Source: DYMC01 sp035406705 (GTDB lineage: Bacteria > Verrucomicrobiota > Lentisphaeria > Victivallales > GWF2-50-93). Taken from it: a DNA stretch of 64,000 nucleotides. Location of the stretch: the NCBI GenBank assembly GCA_964426675.1, contig CAYRRM010000003.1, forward strand, positions 1 through 64,000. The letters run 5' to 3'. The position numbers and the translations under genes are program-made. Below the pieces are notes generated by a model. The model was not told the origin of the DNA. It did not search any database and was given only the letters and a program-made list of their open reading frames with translations. Below, piece after piece: positions 27,297 to 36,418 of the stretch (positions are counted from its first letter, which is position 1; each line of letters begins with the position of its first letter).

Positions 27297-28682
27297 ATGA
27301 ATTCAGAATTTTCAGAATGGCTTCGAGATGCTAAATTTTTCATTCTTCTTGAGCTTCCTCTTCCAAGAGAGAAAGCAGATATCCCTGTTTTCTATGGAAC
27401 ATTAAAGAAAATTCAAACCGTAATACTCTCTCCTCAAAATAATTTGAAATGTGGTATTGCTTTCACAACACATTCAGATGAAATAAACTCAGATTTTTCT
27501 GAATTTCTATCTGATATTCCTATACAACTTAAAAACAAATCTTTATTTTATCTAAGTGGTAGAAACAATAATATCAAGAATTTACATCAACAACTGGAAA
27601 GCCTAAAAAGACTGGAAATAAAAAATATTGTGCCTGTAACTGGAGAAAGAAAACAAAATAGAGAAAAAAATGTAGAAAAAAGCCAATACCTCGATTCTGT
27701 AAATGCAATAGAAATAGTAAATAAATTATATCGCTCTGATTTTTTTTGCGGCGCTGTGGTTAACCCATTTAAATATACCCCTGAAGAAAGCTACAGCCAG
27801 TATTATAAATTGATGAAAAAAATAAAAGTTGGAGCCCAATTTGCCGGAGTACAGGCTGGATGGGACATGAGAAAAATTCAGGAATTAAGATGGTTCCTCG
27901 AAAACAGAGACTGCCATATTCCTACCATAGCAAGAAATATTGTCCTTACTCCAGAGATTTTTGAAGAAATTCTGTCAGGAGTTTTTCCAGGAATCGTAAT
28001 ATCAGACGATATCCGTCAAATTTTAAATCAGGAAAGTAAATACGGATATGCCCAATTTGCATCAGCGCAATGGCGTCGTTTACAGCTATTTTCAAGCGGT
28101 GCGAGATTTTTAGGATACAGTGGCATCCAAATTGCTGGACTTGAAAGGCCTGAACATACAGAAACAGCTATTGCAAAAATTATAGAAGCTATGAATGAAT
28201 TTAAGAATTTTGACGAATGGAAGGAAGAGTACCATAACTATTTATCACGAGTTGAACCAGCCCCCTTTCCCTATAACTTTTATATTTTTGAGAATCTCTT
28301 GAAATCTCAGTATCCAGATGGAAATCTGAAATTCAAAGATATCAAAAATTGTAATTTGTCTATAACCCAAAAAATAAAATATAATATTTGCAGAATAATC
28401 CTCTCAAAATCACACAGACAGGTCCCTGAAGAACACTTTCTTACCAAAAAAATCCTACTTGGTTGTAAGTCTTGCAAATATTGTAGAGTAAGCCTCACAT
28501 ATTACGTTTGCCCGGAAAGATGTCCAAAAGGCCTTGCAAATGGTCCATGTGGAGGTAGTTTTGCCGGAGGCCTTTGCGAATTTCGCACACAAAGTTGTAT
28601 ATATAAGGAGATTTTCAGGCACGCATTATGGAAAAAGGAAATAAGTGGGCTTGAAGAACGAATTATAAAAGCACCTGAATGA
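27297..28682 (+). CDS. methylenetetrahydrofolate reductase-like protein with MTHFR_C zinc domain
   Basis: A 461-residue two-domain protein. The first 300 residues follow the MetF barrel, with GAQFAGVQAGWDMRKIQEL late in it. The C-terminus carries the cysteine-rich MTHFR_C domain (CKSCKYCRVSLTYYVCPERC then NGPCGGSFAGGLCEF), which in acetogens occurs on the separate MetV partner of MetF. The arrangement therefore looks like a MetF and MetV-like fusion. It would reduce methylene-tetrahydrofolate to methyl-tetrahydrofolate for methionine synthesis or a Wood-Ljungdahl-type methyl branch. The N-terminal strands are divergent from classical MetF. No other folate gene is nearby. Confidence 0.7.
   Translation: MNSEFSEWLRDAKFFILLELPLPREKADIPVFYGTLKKIQTVILSPQNNLKCGIAFTTHSDEINSDFSEFLSDIPIQLKNKSLFYLSGRNNNIKNLHQQLESLKRLEIKNIVPVTGERKQNREKNVEKSQYLDSVNAIEIVNKLYRSDFFCGAVVNPFKYTPEESYSQYYKLMKKIKVGAQFAGVQAGWDMRKIQELRWFLENRDCHIPTIARNIVLTPEIFEEILSGVFPGIVISDDIRQILNQESKYGYAQFASAQWRRLQLFSSGARFLGYSGIQIAGLERPEHTETAIAKIIEAMNEFKNFDEWKEEYHNYLSRVEPAPFPYNFYIFENLLKSQYPDGNLKFKDIKNCNLSITQKIKYNICRIILSKSHRQVPEEHFLTKKILLGCKSCKYCRVSLTYYVCPERCPKGLANGPCGGSFAGGLCEFRTQSCIYKEIFRHALWKKEISGLEERIIKAPE
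28575..28587. repeat. iterated palindrome TGCGA-ATT-TCGCA
   Basis: Copy 4, in the zinc domain of the MetF-like gene; read TGC-GAA-TTT-CGC, so its first codon is one of the conserved cysteines. Confidence 0.9.
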
Positions 28683-28785
28683 TTTTCAGGTCTATTTAGA
28701 TGACTTAATATACTGTAATAAGGTTCGATTTATTGAATTATAAAAATTTTTCAGAGAAAATAGAGAGTTCTTTGCTATGTAAATC

Positions 28786-28860
28786 TGGAGCCAGCTCCCG
28801 GATTCGAACCGGGGACCAACGGTTTACAAAACCGTTGCTCTACCGCTGAGCTAAGCTGGC
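28786..28860 (-). tRNA. tRNA-Thr(UGU), CCA encoded
   Basis: On the minus strand the acceptor stem GCCAGCT pairs with AGCTGGC, the D arm is GCTC...GAGC, the anticodon stem ACGGT/ACCGT encloses the loop TTTGTAA with anticodon TGT, and the T arm is CCCGG-TTCGAAT-CCGGG. The discriminator base is T and CCA is encoded. It lies in the 321-base stretch 28683-29003, which is otherwise non-coding except for an inverted repeat next to pilB. Confidence 0.96.
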
Positions 28861-28920
28861 AACTGATATTGTTCAAAAAAGAGAATAAAGAACATAAATA
28901 AAATACTGCTAAAACTAATT

Positions 28921-28967
28921 ATATCAAGATTTTTTTTATTTAAGCTTGAATTTTTTTTTCTTGATAT
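28921..28967. repeat. 9-bp inverted repeat between tRNA-Thr and the first pilB-like gene
   Basis: ATATCAAGA (28921-28929) and its exact reverse complement TCTTGATAT (28959-28967), separated by 29 bases of mostly T with a central AAGCTT. It lies between the divergent tRNA gene and the pilus ATPase gene, where both promoters must be, so a protein-binding site or a terminator-like structure are both possible. Confidence 0.4.
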
Positions 28968-29003
28968 TAGCATATAAAATAAAATTTTTGGAGTGTATCT
29001 GAA

Positions 29004-30713
29004 ATGGCAAAGAATACCCAATTCATACTAGAAATTCTACAAGAAAATGGGATGGTGACAGAAGAACAGGTTAATGAAGCATGGGAAAAAGTCGCACAAT
29101 CTGGAGGAAAACTTGATGTAATAGAAGCTTTAAAAGAGTTAAAGTATATCGATGGCAATGAACTTCTAAATATGCTTGCCCAACAATATGGTCTGGAAGT
29201 TGTTGATTTGTCCAATCATGTAATAGAACCTGAGGTAATCCAAACAATGACTCCAGAAATGGTTCGTCAGTATAAAGTTATTCCAATTTCAAAGCATGAA
29301 AATACTATTGTAATTGCAACAAGTGACCCTTCAGATCTCGAAACTATAGATGCTATAAGATATATCTTAAAAAGTGATGTAGAAGCAGTCGTTGCTACAA
29401 AAGAACAAATAGAACAACTTATAGATCACTATTATGGAAGCCTCGAGCAGAATGTAGACGCCTTTATGAAGGAAATTGGGGCCGATACTGACATAGAAAG
29501 TCAACTCGCTAAGGCTACAGAAGGAGGAGATGCCACAGATGATGACGCCCCAATAATAAAACTAGTTTCTCTAATCATCGTAGAGGCTATAAAACTAAAA
29601 GCAAGTGATATCCATCTTGAACCTATGGAAAAAAAATATCGAATAAGATATCGTATTGACGGCGTGTTACGGGAGATGGAAAGCCCACCTAAATATCTGC
29701 AAGCAAATATTACAAGCCGCCTAAAAATTATGTCGAAATTAGATATATCTGAAAAAAGAGTACCACAAGATGGTAGAATACAGTTAAAAGTCGAAGGTAA
29801 GGATATAGACTTGCGTGTATCTACTATTCCAACGACTCATGGCGAAAGTATAGTAATGCGAATTCTTGATAGAGCCAGTATTCAACTTGACATCCCAAAA
29901 CTTGGTTTCTTCAGTGATGACCAGGAATTAATAAGCAAAATTATTTCTCTCCCTGACGGAATATTTCTGGTTACTGGTCCAACAGGTTCAGGAAAGTCAA
30001 CATCTCTTTACGCCTTTTTAAATTCAATTAATTCTCCTCATAGAAAAATTATTACAGTCGAAGACCCGGTAGAATATCAATTAAGCGGTATAAATCAGGT
30101 TCAAGTTGTAGCTCAAATTGGAATGACGTTTGCAAAAGCACTAAGGGCAATGCTTCGCCAGGCTCCAAATATTGTAATGGTAGGGGAAATAAGAGACCTT
30201 GAAACTGCAGAAATTGCAATCAACGCTGCACTAACAGGACACCTTGTGTTTAGCACACTCCATACTAATGATGCACCTGGTGCTGTTACGCGTCTTATAG
30301 ATATGGGTATAAAACCCTTCCTTGTTGCATCCTCTGTGCGCGCTGTTATGGCTCAGAGGCTTGTCAGGAGGATTTGTAAAAATTGTGCTGTACCTACAGA
30401 GCCCGATCCAGAATTATTACAGATAATGGGGCTTGATGAAGAATTTGTAAAGAATTCGAAGTTAATGAAAGGACGAGGGTGCTCAGAATGTGGCGGAAGC
30501 GGATATAAAGGGAGGATGGGGATATATGAAATTTTTATGGTTACATCTGAAATGCAAAATCTAATATATGAAAGAGTCCCCTCGAGCGTTATAAAAGAAG
30601 CCGCAAGAAAATCAGGAATGCGGACTCTCCGAGAAGATGGAGTAAGAAAAGCTGCAGCAGGCATGACCACTCTCGAGGAAGTCCTTGCTATGACAGTTAT
30701 GGATGAAGAATAA
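29004..30713 (+). CDS. PilB/GspE-type assembly ATPase (first copy)
   Basis: A 569-residue hexameric ATPase that powers pilus or pseudopilus extension. The N-terminal MshE_N-like region (to about residue 150) is followed by the ATPase core: Walker A GPTGSGKST, Asp box TVEDPVEY, Walker B VMVGEIRDLETA, His box STLHTNDAPGAVTRL, and a zinc tetracysteine (CKNC ... CSEC). Just before Walker B it reads LRQAPN where nearly all relatives, including the next gene, have LRQDPD. It is followed 18 bases later by a paralogue and then pilT and pilC. Whether it serves the type II system or the pilus cannot be decided. Confidence 0.85.
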   Translation: MAKNTQFILEILQENGMVTEEQVNEAWEKVAQSGGKLDVIEALKELKYIDGNELLNMLAQQYGLEVVDLSNHVIEPEVIQTMTPEMVRQYKVIPISKHENTIVIATSDPSDLETIDAIRYILKSDVEAVVATKEQIEQLIDHYYGSLEQNVDAFMKEIGADTDIESQLAKATEGGDATDDDAPIIKLVSLIIVEAIKLKASDIHLEPMEKKYRIRYRIDGVLREMESPPKYLQANITSRLKIMSKLDISEKRVPQDGRIQLKVEGKDIDLRVSTIPTTHGESIVMRILDRASIQLDIPKLGFFSDDQELISKIISLPDGIFLVTGPTGSGKSTSLYAFLNSINSPHRKIITVEDPVEYQLSGINQVQVVAQIGMTFAKALRAMLRQAPNIVMVGEIRDLETAEIAINAALTGHLVFSTLHTNDAPGAVTRLIDMGIKPFLVASSVRAVMAQRLVRRICKNCAVPTEPDPELLQIMGLDEEFVKNSKLMKGRGCSECGGSGYKGRMGIYEIFMVTSEMQNLIYERVPSSVIKEAARKSGMRTLREDGVRKAAAGMTTLEEVLAMTVMDEE

Positions 30714-30731
30714 AATAAAGGAGATAATACG

Positions 30732-32432
30732 ATGCTGGATCCTGAAAGCCAAACTTTGAAAGATATCCTGATGCAGGAAGGCATATGTACTGAAGAGCAA
30801 ATGCTTGAAATTGAGGAAGAATTCCAGCGAACAGGAAAACCCTTCATGGATTTACTTATAGACTTCGGCATCACCACAGAAGATGAACTTCTACAAATTA
30901 TAGCGACAAGTCTTGCAACAGATGTAATAGACCTCAAAAGCATTGAAATTGAAAAAAGCGTTATCGATATGGTTGATGGTAATACTGCGAGAATGTATGG
31001 AATTATTCCTATTTCTTTTGATGGACAAACTCTTACAATCGCTTCCCGGAACCCTCTAAATTATCATATCGCAGATGAACTGCGTTTTATACTGAATAAA
31101 GACGTTCACGTTGTGGTGGCAAAAGAAAAACAAATAGAATCTGAGATAGAAAAACATTATCCTCTTGAAACAGAAAGCATGAAGGATTTGCTCGAATCAC
31201 TCGAGGTGAATGTTGATGAAACTGACCCTAATCAGATTGATAATATTCAGGATATTGAAAATATGGCAAATGAAGCGCCTATTGTGAAATTTGTAGATGT
31301 AATTTTATACCAGGCTATCAAAGCAAAGGCAAGTGATATTCACTTTGAACCATTTGAAAAAGAATTTAAAATTAGATACCGTGTTGATGGTGCTCTTTAC
31401 GAAATGGCTCCTCCTCCTAAAAATCTTGCCGTTCCCGTTATAAGCCGTATAAAAATTATGAGCGGACTTAATATATCTGAAAGGCGTCTCCCACAAGATG
31501 GCAGAATACAATTAAAAATAGGTGGACGACCTGTAGATCTTCGCGTATCCACTTTACCTACTCAATATGGAGAATCCGTCGTTTTACGTATTCTCGATAG
31601 GAGCGTGGTAAATCTTGATCTTGATGTCCTTGGCATAGGACAAGATGTCTTAAAAGAAATAAGACGTATCATAAGATTACCAAATGGAATCCTTATTATA
31701 ACGGGACCTACTGGCTCAGGAAAAACTACCACACTTTATTCCGCATTAAAGGAAATCAATGACCCACATGATAAACTATTAACCGCTGAGGACCCTGTTG
31801 AATACGACCTCGAAGGAATTATACAACTACCTATCAATGACTCTATAGGAATGACTTTTGGACGTGCTCTCAGGGCATTTCTCCGTCAAGACCCCGATAT
31901 AATAATGATAGGTGAAATCCGCGACCTTGATACTGCGCAAATGGCTATTCAAGCCGCTCTCACAGGACATTTTGTTTTCACTACTCTGCACACAAATGAT
32001 GCTCCTGGCGCTATTACACGTTTGGTAGATATGGGAGTAGAGCCTTTCCTTATCAACTCTTCTTTAGTTGGAGTTTTTGCACAACGATTAATAAGAAAGG
32101 TTTGTCCAAATTGTAAAACTGAATTTGTCCCAACAGATGATGATCTAAAAATGCTCGGAATAGATCGTGAAGCTGTAGGTGATAGAAAATTCTATTATGG
32201 AAAAGGATGTCAAACCTGCAATAACAGCGGTTATAAAGGACGAAAAGCCATCTGTGAATACATGCCTATTAATAATACTATCAGAAAATTAGTTATGGAA
32301 AAAGCCCCTACTATCGTTTTGAAACAAAAGGCAAGAGAACTTGGAATGAGAACCTTGCGTGAAGATGGCATTCGTTCAATACTTGATGGAGAAACAACAA
32401 TAGAAGAAGTATTAAAATATACTGTTGCTTAA
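30732..32432 (+). CDS. PilB/GspE-type assembly ATPase (second copy)
   Basis: A 566-residue paralogue of the gene before, with fully canonical motifs: Walker A GPTGSGKTT, Asp box TAEDPVEYDL, LRQDPDIIMIGEIRD, His box TTLHTNDAPGAITRL, zinc cysteines CPNC and CQTC. It has the same N-terminal MshE_N-like domain. AAGGAG lies 8 bases before the ATG. Likely drives polymerisation of pilin or pseudopilin at the inner membrane together with the PilC platform encoded two genes on. Two tandem extension ATPases may form mixed hexamers or feed two machines. Confidence 0.88.
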   Translation: MLDPESQTLKDILMQEGICTEEQMLEIEEEFQRTGKPFMDLLIDFGITTEDELLQIIATSLATDVIDLKSIEIEKSVIDMVDGNTARMYGIIPISFDGQTLTIASRNPLNYHIADELRFILNKDVHVVVAKEKQIESEIEKHYPLETESMKDLLESLEVNVDETDPNQIDNIQDIENMANEAPIVKFVDVILYQAIKAKASDIHFEPFEKEFKIRYRVDGALYEMAPPPKNLAVPVISRIKIMSGLNISERRLPQDGRIQLKIGGRPVDLRVSTLPTQYGESVVLRILDRSVVNLDLDVLGIGQDVLKEIRRIIRLPNGILIITGPTGSGKTTTLYSALKEINDPHDKLLTAEDPVEYDLEGIIQLPINDSIGMTFGRALRAFLRQDPDIIMIGEIRDLDTAQMAIQAALTGHFVFTTLHTNDAPGAITRLVDMGVEPFLINSSLVGVFAQRLIRKVCPNCKTEFVPTDDDLKMLGIDREAVGDRKFYYGKGCQTCNNSGYKGRKAICEYMPINNTIRKLVMEKAPTIVLKQKARELGMRTLREDGIRSILDGETTIEEVLKYTVA

Positions 32433-32449
32433 AATAATTGAGGTAATTT

Positions 32450-33526
32450 ATGCAGCTTGAAATGAATGATTTGTTACAATTAGTTGTAGATGAGGGTGCA
32501 AGTGACCTTCACATTGAAGTAGGTGTTCCCCCAGTAATAAGACTTCATGGTTCAATGACTCCTCTCGATGCACCACCCCTTACCCCTGATGATACAGAGA
32601 GACTTGTTCGTTCAGTAGCATCAGACACGCACATTCAAAAATTAAAACAGGACGGAGGAGTAGACTTTGGATTCGCTTATGAGGATAAAGCAAGATTCAG
32701 GGTTTCATGTTTTTATCAGAAAGGCTATCAGGGGATGGTTATGAGACAAATACCTAATACACTCTTAACTCTTGACCAAATTGGGTTACCCCCATCAATA
32801 AAAGATATCCTTTATAAACCAAGAGGATTAATACTCGTAACAGGTCCTACAGGAAGTGGAAAATCTACTACTCTCGCATCCATGATAAACATTATTAATG
32901 AAGAAAGAGATTGCCACATCATTACGGTAGAAGATCCTATTGAGTTCTATCATAAACATAAAAAAAGTATCGTAATCCAAAGAGAAGTAGGAGTAGATGT
33001 CCCCTCATTTAGTGAAGCCCTTCGAAGGGCTTTGCGACAAGACCCTGATGTAATACTGGTTGGGGAAATGCGTGATCTCGAAACCATGGAGGCTGCCGTA
33101 ACAGCAGCAGAAACAGGACACCTCGTCTTTGCCACACTCCACACTACAGGCGCAGCAAGAACTGTTGACCGTATCGTTGACGCATTCCCCACAGACCAAC
33201 AGGAACAAATCAGAACACAACTTGCCTCTTCCATCGTTGCTGTTATATCTCAGGTGCTTCTCCCGAGAATTGACAAACCAGGGCGCGTGGCAGCTTTTGA
33301 AATAATGATTTCAACTCCATCAATCAGAGCTCTGATAAGGGAAAATAAAACCTTCAGAATTACCTCGGATATTCAAACCGGAGCAAAATATGGAATGAAT
33401 ACTCTTGATTCTCATTTGCTTGAACTATATCAGCAAAATATAATATCTTATGGTGAAATGATTACAAAAGCCCAGGATCCAGATAGTTTAATACAAAAAC
33501 TTGAAGGAGCTGGAAAAAGGCGTTAA
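32450..33526 (+). CDS. pilT: twitching motility retraction ATPase PilT
   Basis: A 358-residue retraction ATPase. The N-terminal PAS-like domain has DLLQLVVDEGASDLHIEVGVPP, followed by Walker A GPTGSGKST, Asp box TVEDPIEF, Walker B ILVGEMRDLETM and His box ATLHTTGAARTVDRIVDAFP. The family motif AIRNLIRE appears as SIRALIRE. Presence of PilT shows that a genuine retractable type IV pilus, not only a secretion pseudopilus, is built. It sits in an operon with the two extension ATPases and pilC (17- and 36-base gaps). Confidence 0.92.
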   Translation: MQLEMNDLLQLVVDEGASDLHIEVGVPPVIRLHGSMTPLDAPPLTPDDTERLVRSVASDTHIQKLKQDGGVDFGFAYEDKARFRVSCFYQKGYQGMVMRQIPNTLLTLDQIGLPPSIKDILYKPRGLILVTGPTGSGKSTTLASMINIINEERDCHIITVEDPIEFYHKHKKSIVIQREVGVDVPSFSEALRRALRQDPDVILVGEMRDLETMEAAVTAAETGHLVFATLHTTGAARTVDRIVDAFPTDQQEQIRTQLASSIVAVISQVLLPRIDKPGRVAAFEIMISTPSIRALIRENKTFRITSDIQTGAKYGMNTLDSHLLELYQQNIISYGEMITKAQDPDSLIQKLEGAGKRR

Positions 33527-33562
33527 ATTAATCGAAAAAAATAAACATGGAGGAATTATCCC

Positions 33563-34855
33563 ATGCCTATCTATCAATATACAGCAATGGACGCCAACGG
33601 AAAAGAAAAAAAAGGGCGAATAGAAGCAGCAAATGAACAGGCTGTGGGTGCAGCACTCAAAGAACAAGGGCTTTTCCCCACCTCCGTCAAAGAAGACACT
33701 TCCTCAGCTAAAAAAGCTGGAGGAAGAGCCTCCCCAACAGCAGGAGCAAAGAAAAAAGGTGGTTCCATGTTCAGTATGGAAATTAGTCTTGGTGCTCCTG
33801 TAATGAAATACAAAGATTTGATGATTTTTACAAGACAACTTTCCATCCTGCTCGACGCAGGTTTACCGCTTGTAAGATCATTAAGAACTCTCGAAAAACA
33901 GGCGAAAAATCCGGCTGTCAGGAAAATAGTAGGGCAGTCCGCAGATTCTGTAGAAGGGGGGTCCACTTTTTCTGAAGCATTAGCTCAAAACCCCAAAACA
34001 TTCGATAAACTATATTTAAATATGATTAGAGCAGGTGAAGCGGCAGGTGCTATGGAAGTAATTCTTCAACGCCTTGCAGGATTCCTTGAAAAGGCCGCTA
34101 AACTTGCTGCAAAGATTAAATCCGCAATGGTATATCCTGTAGTGGTTCTAACCATTGCTCTAACTATCACTGCAGGTTTAATGGTTTTCATCGTCCCTAA
34201 ATTTAAACAAATATTTATGGAACTTCTCGAAGGTGTAGCCCTTCCACCACTTACGGCTTTTGTCATAAAAGTCAGTGATGTTATGAAAAATCAAGCCTTG
34301 TATGTAGTTATTGGGATTGTCATATTTGTAATCATTTACAAGATTTTAAATAAAACACAAAAAGGAAAATACTTCTTCGATTGGGTAAAATATCGAATGC
34401 CCCTCTTTGGCCCTATTGTTTCCCGCTCCGCTATTGCAAAATTTTCAAGAACTCTCGGCACACTCATGGCTTCTGGAGTACCTGTCTTGAATGCATTGCA
34501 AATTGTTAAAGAAACCGCAGGAAATGAAGTAGTTAGTGCAGCAATTCAAAAAGTCCACGACGCAGTAAAGGAAGGTGAGGGTATATCAAAGCCCCTATCA
34601 GCTACAAAAGTTTTCCCGGATATGGTTATAAGTATGATAGAAGTAGGAGAAGAAACAGGAAAATTGCCAGATATGCTTGAAAAAATCGCCAATACTTATG
34701 ACGAAGAAGTTGATAACGCTGTAGAGGCATTAACATCTATGATTGAACCATTACTTATAATATTCCTTGCTGTAGTTGTAGGTACAATCGTTATCGCCCT
34801 CTTTATGCCTCTAATTAAAATTATAGAAGTTCTCGGTGGTAGCGGGGGCGGCTGA
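33563..34855 (+). CDS. pilC: type IV pilus / type II secretion inner-membrane platform protein PilC/GspF
   Basis: A 430-residue protein with two repeated T2SSF domains. The N-terminus MPIYQYTAMDANGKEKKGRIEA is typical, followed by a Lys/Ala/Gly-rich linker, then MIFTRQLSILLDAGLPLVRSL and, in the second half, FSRTLGTLMASGVPVLNALQI. Three membrane helices lie at roughly residues 190-215, 240-260 and 395-420. GGAGG is 9 bases before the ATG. It anchors the ATPases at the inner membrane. Confidence 0.92.
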   Translation: MPIYQYTAMDANGKEKKGRIEAANEQAVGAALKEQGLFPTSVKEDTSSAKKAGGRASPTAGAKKKGGSMFSMEISLGAPVMKYKDLMIFTRQLSILLDAGLPLVRSLRTLEKQAKNPAVRKIVGQSADSVEGGSTFSEALAQNPKTFDKLYLNMIRAGEAAGAMEVILQRLAGFLEKAAKLAAKIKSAMVYPVVVLTIALTITAGLMVFIVPKFKQIFMELLEGVALPPLTAFVIKVSDVMKNQALYVVIGIVIFVIIYKILNKTQKGKYFFDWVKYRMPLFGPIVSRSAIAKFSRTLGTLMASGVPVLNALQIVKETAGNEVVSAAIQKVHDAVKEGEGISKPLSATKVFPDMVISMIEVGEETGKLPDMLEKIANTYDEEVDNAVEALTSMIEPLLIIFLAVVVGTIVIALFMPLIKIIEVLGGSGGG

Positions 34856-34859
34856 AAAA

Positions 34860-35972
34860 ATGCTTTCAAAAAAAGAAGAAAAACTCTGCGCATTGGTAAT
34901 GGCAGGAGGCAGGGGTGAACGTTTCTGGCCTCTTAGCAGAAATGCATATCCCAAACCTTTTGTGCATTTTACAGACAACTCTTCACTCATAGAAAAAACT
35001 ATAAAACGCCTTGAAACCTTCATTCCCCTCCAAAATATTTTCGTAGCAACCAATCAAAATTATGTCAAACTTCTAAAAAAAACTTTAAATAATTTCCCAA
35101 AAGAAAATATCATATCAGAACCCTGTGTTCGCGACACAGCACCATGCATCTGCCTGGCTGCCGCTATAATTTCACAAAGAGTTTCAGAGAATCCAGTAAT
35201 GATAGTCTTACCAGCAGATCACCTCATCAATGACGTTAAATCATTTTCCACAACAATTAAAGACTCTGCGAAAATCGCAAAATCAACAAACTCGGTTGTA
35301 ACTATAGGTATAAAACCTGATTATCCCTCTACCGCCTACGGCTACATAGAAAGTGGCAAAAGCATAAAATCTCAGTCAAAAATTCCATTTAGAGAAGGAC
35401 TCTCATTTGTAGAAAAACCTGATGTAGATAAAGCAAAAAAACTACTCAAAAAAGGAAATTTTCTATGGAATGCCGGAATATTTATATGGGAAATAAATAC
35501 CTTCGCAAAACTTCTTCAAAAATATAATCCAAAACTTCATAAATACTTTGAAATTTTCAAAACAGCAGATACTTCTAAAAAACTCCAAAAATCCATCAAA
35601 GAAAATTTTCCAAAAATCGAAAAAATATCCATAGATTTCGCCCTTATGGAAAAACTTGAGCAATTTATAGTAGCTGAAGCTAATTTCGATTGGGACGACG
35701 TAGGTGCATGGGACAGTATTGCAAAATACTTCCAGAAGGATAATCATAACAATAATATTCTGACTCCTTATTTCTCATCACTAAATTCAGAAAACAACAT
35801 TGTTGCCGACTATTCAGGTAGAAAACATCTCATCGCACTTCTTGACATAGACAACCTGATAGTAATTAACCACAAAGATGCAACATTGATATGTAAAAAA
35901 TCTTCAGCACAAAAATTAAAAAGTTTAATTCAAAAAATAAACGAAAACCCTAAATTAAAGAGCTTTCTGTGA
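34860..35972 (+). CDS. manC: mannose-1-phosphate guanylyltransferase
   Basis: A 370-residue nucleotidyltransferase making GDP-mannose from mannose-1-phosphate and GTP. The N-terminal signature is VMAGGRGERFWPLSR, followed by DHLI, the family motif PSTAYGYIESG and FVEKPDVDKA; ANFDWDDVGAWDS is the late conserved block. It lacks the C-terminal isomerase domain of bifunctional forms. The ATG at 34860 starts 4 bases after the pilC stop; an upstream GTG inside pilC is less likely. GDP-mannose could supply GT-C enzymes or polysaccharide export. Its last bases overlap ruvX by 4. Confidence 0.9.
   Translation: MLSKKEEKLCALVMAGGRGERFWPLSRNAYPKPFVHFTDNSSLIEKTIKRLETFIPLQNIFVATNQNYVKLLKKTLNNFPKENIISEPCVRDTAPCICLAAAIISQRVSENPVMIVLPADHLINDVKSFSTTIKDSAKIAKSTNSVVTIGIKPDYPSTAYGYIESGKSIKSQSKIPFREGLSFVEKPDVDKAKKLLKKGNFLWNAGIFIWEINTFAKLLQKYNPKLHKYFEIFKTADTSKKLQKSIKENFPKIEKISIDFALMEKLEQFIVAEANFDWDDVGAWDSIAKYFQKDNHNNNILTPYFSSLNSENNIVADYSGRKHLIALLDIDNLIVINHKDATLICKKSSAQKLKSLIQKINENPKLKSFL
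35267..35279. repeat. iterated palindrome TGCGA-AAA-TCGCA
   Basis: Copy 5, in manC; read Ala-Lys-Ile-Ala. Confidence 0.9.
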
Positions 35973-36418
35973 ATGTAAATTCTAGGATTCTCTGCATAGA
36001 TTATGGTACTGTAAGAGTTGGTCTGGCACTGAGTGACCCTACCCGCACAATAGCTCAGGCAAGAGGATTCATAGAAAATAATAACTCCAACCTCAACCAA
36101 TTAGCTGCGAAAATCGCAAATATCGCAAAGGAAAATAATGTAAACACCATATTAATCGGATTGCCTAAAAAATTAAATGGAAGCGATGGAAGACTAAGCA
36201 GCGATGTAAAAAAAATTGCCGAATATTTGGAAAATGAGTTCAAACTCAATACTGTTTTATGGGATGAAAGATTCAGTTCTATATCAGCTGAAAATATCCT
36301 GATTGATGCGGGAGTGAATAGAAAAAAAAGAAAAGAAAAGGTAGACTCTCTTGCGGCTGTAATAATACTCCAAAATTACCTTGATTTCCTCCAGAATAAT
36401 AATGAAAATACCATCTAA
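35969..36418 (+). CDS. ruvX: putative pre-16S rRNA nuclease / Holliday junction resolvase RuvX (YqgF)
   Basis: A 149-residue RNase H-fold protein. CIDYGTVRVGLALSDP carries the first catalytic Asp, LIGLPKKLNGSDG the second region, and WDERFSSISAENIL the Asp-Glu motif. The family trims the 5' end of 16S rRNA. The start is GTG in a GTGA overlap with the manC stop, indicating coupled translation, and its end overlaps the coaX start by 17 bases. Confidence 0.88.
   Translation: MNVNSRILCIDYGTVRVGLALSDPTRTIAQARGFIENNNSNLNQLAAKIANIAKENNVNTILIGLPKKLNGSDGRLSSDVKKIAEYLENEFKLNTVLWDERFSSISAENILIDAGVNRKKRKEKVDSLAAVIILQNYLDFLQNNNENTI
36106..36118. repeat. iterated palindrome TGCGA-AAA-TCGCA
   Basis: Copy 6, in ruvX; read Ala-Lys-Ile-Ala. 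A further half-site ATCGCAAA follows 4 bases later. Confidence 0.9.

Noticed and set aside
30353..30943. Minus-strand frame of 196 codons across the two pilB-like genes
   Set aside because: Spans the end of one and the start of the next ATPase gene in antisense; low-complexity Ser/Ile translation.
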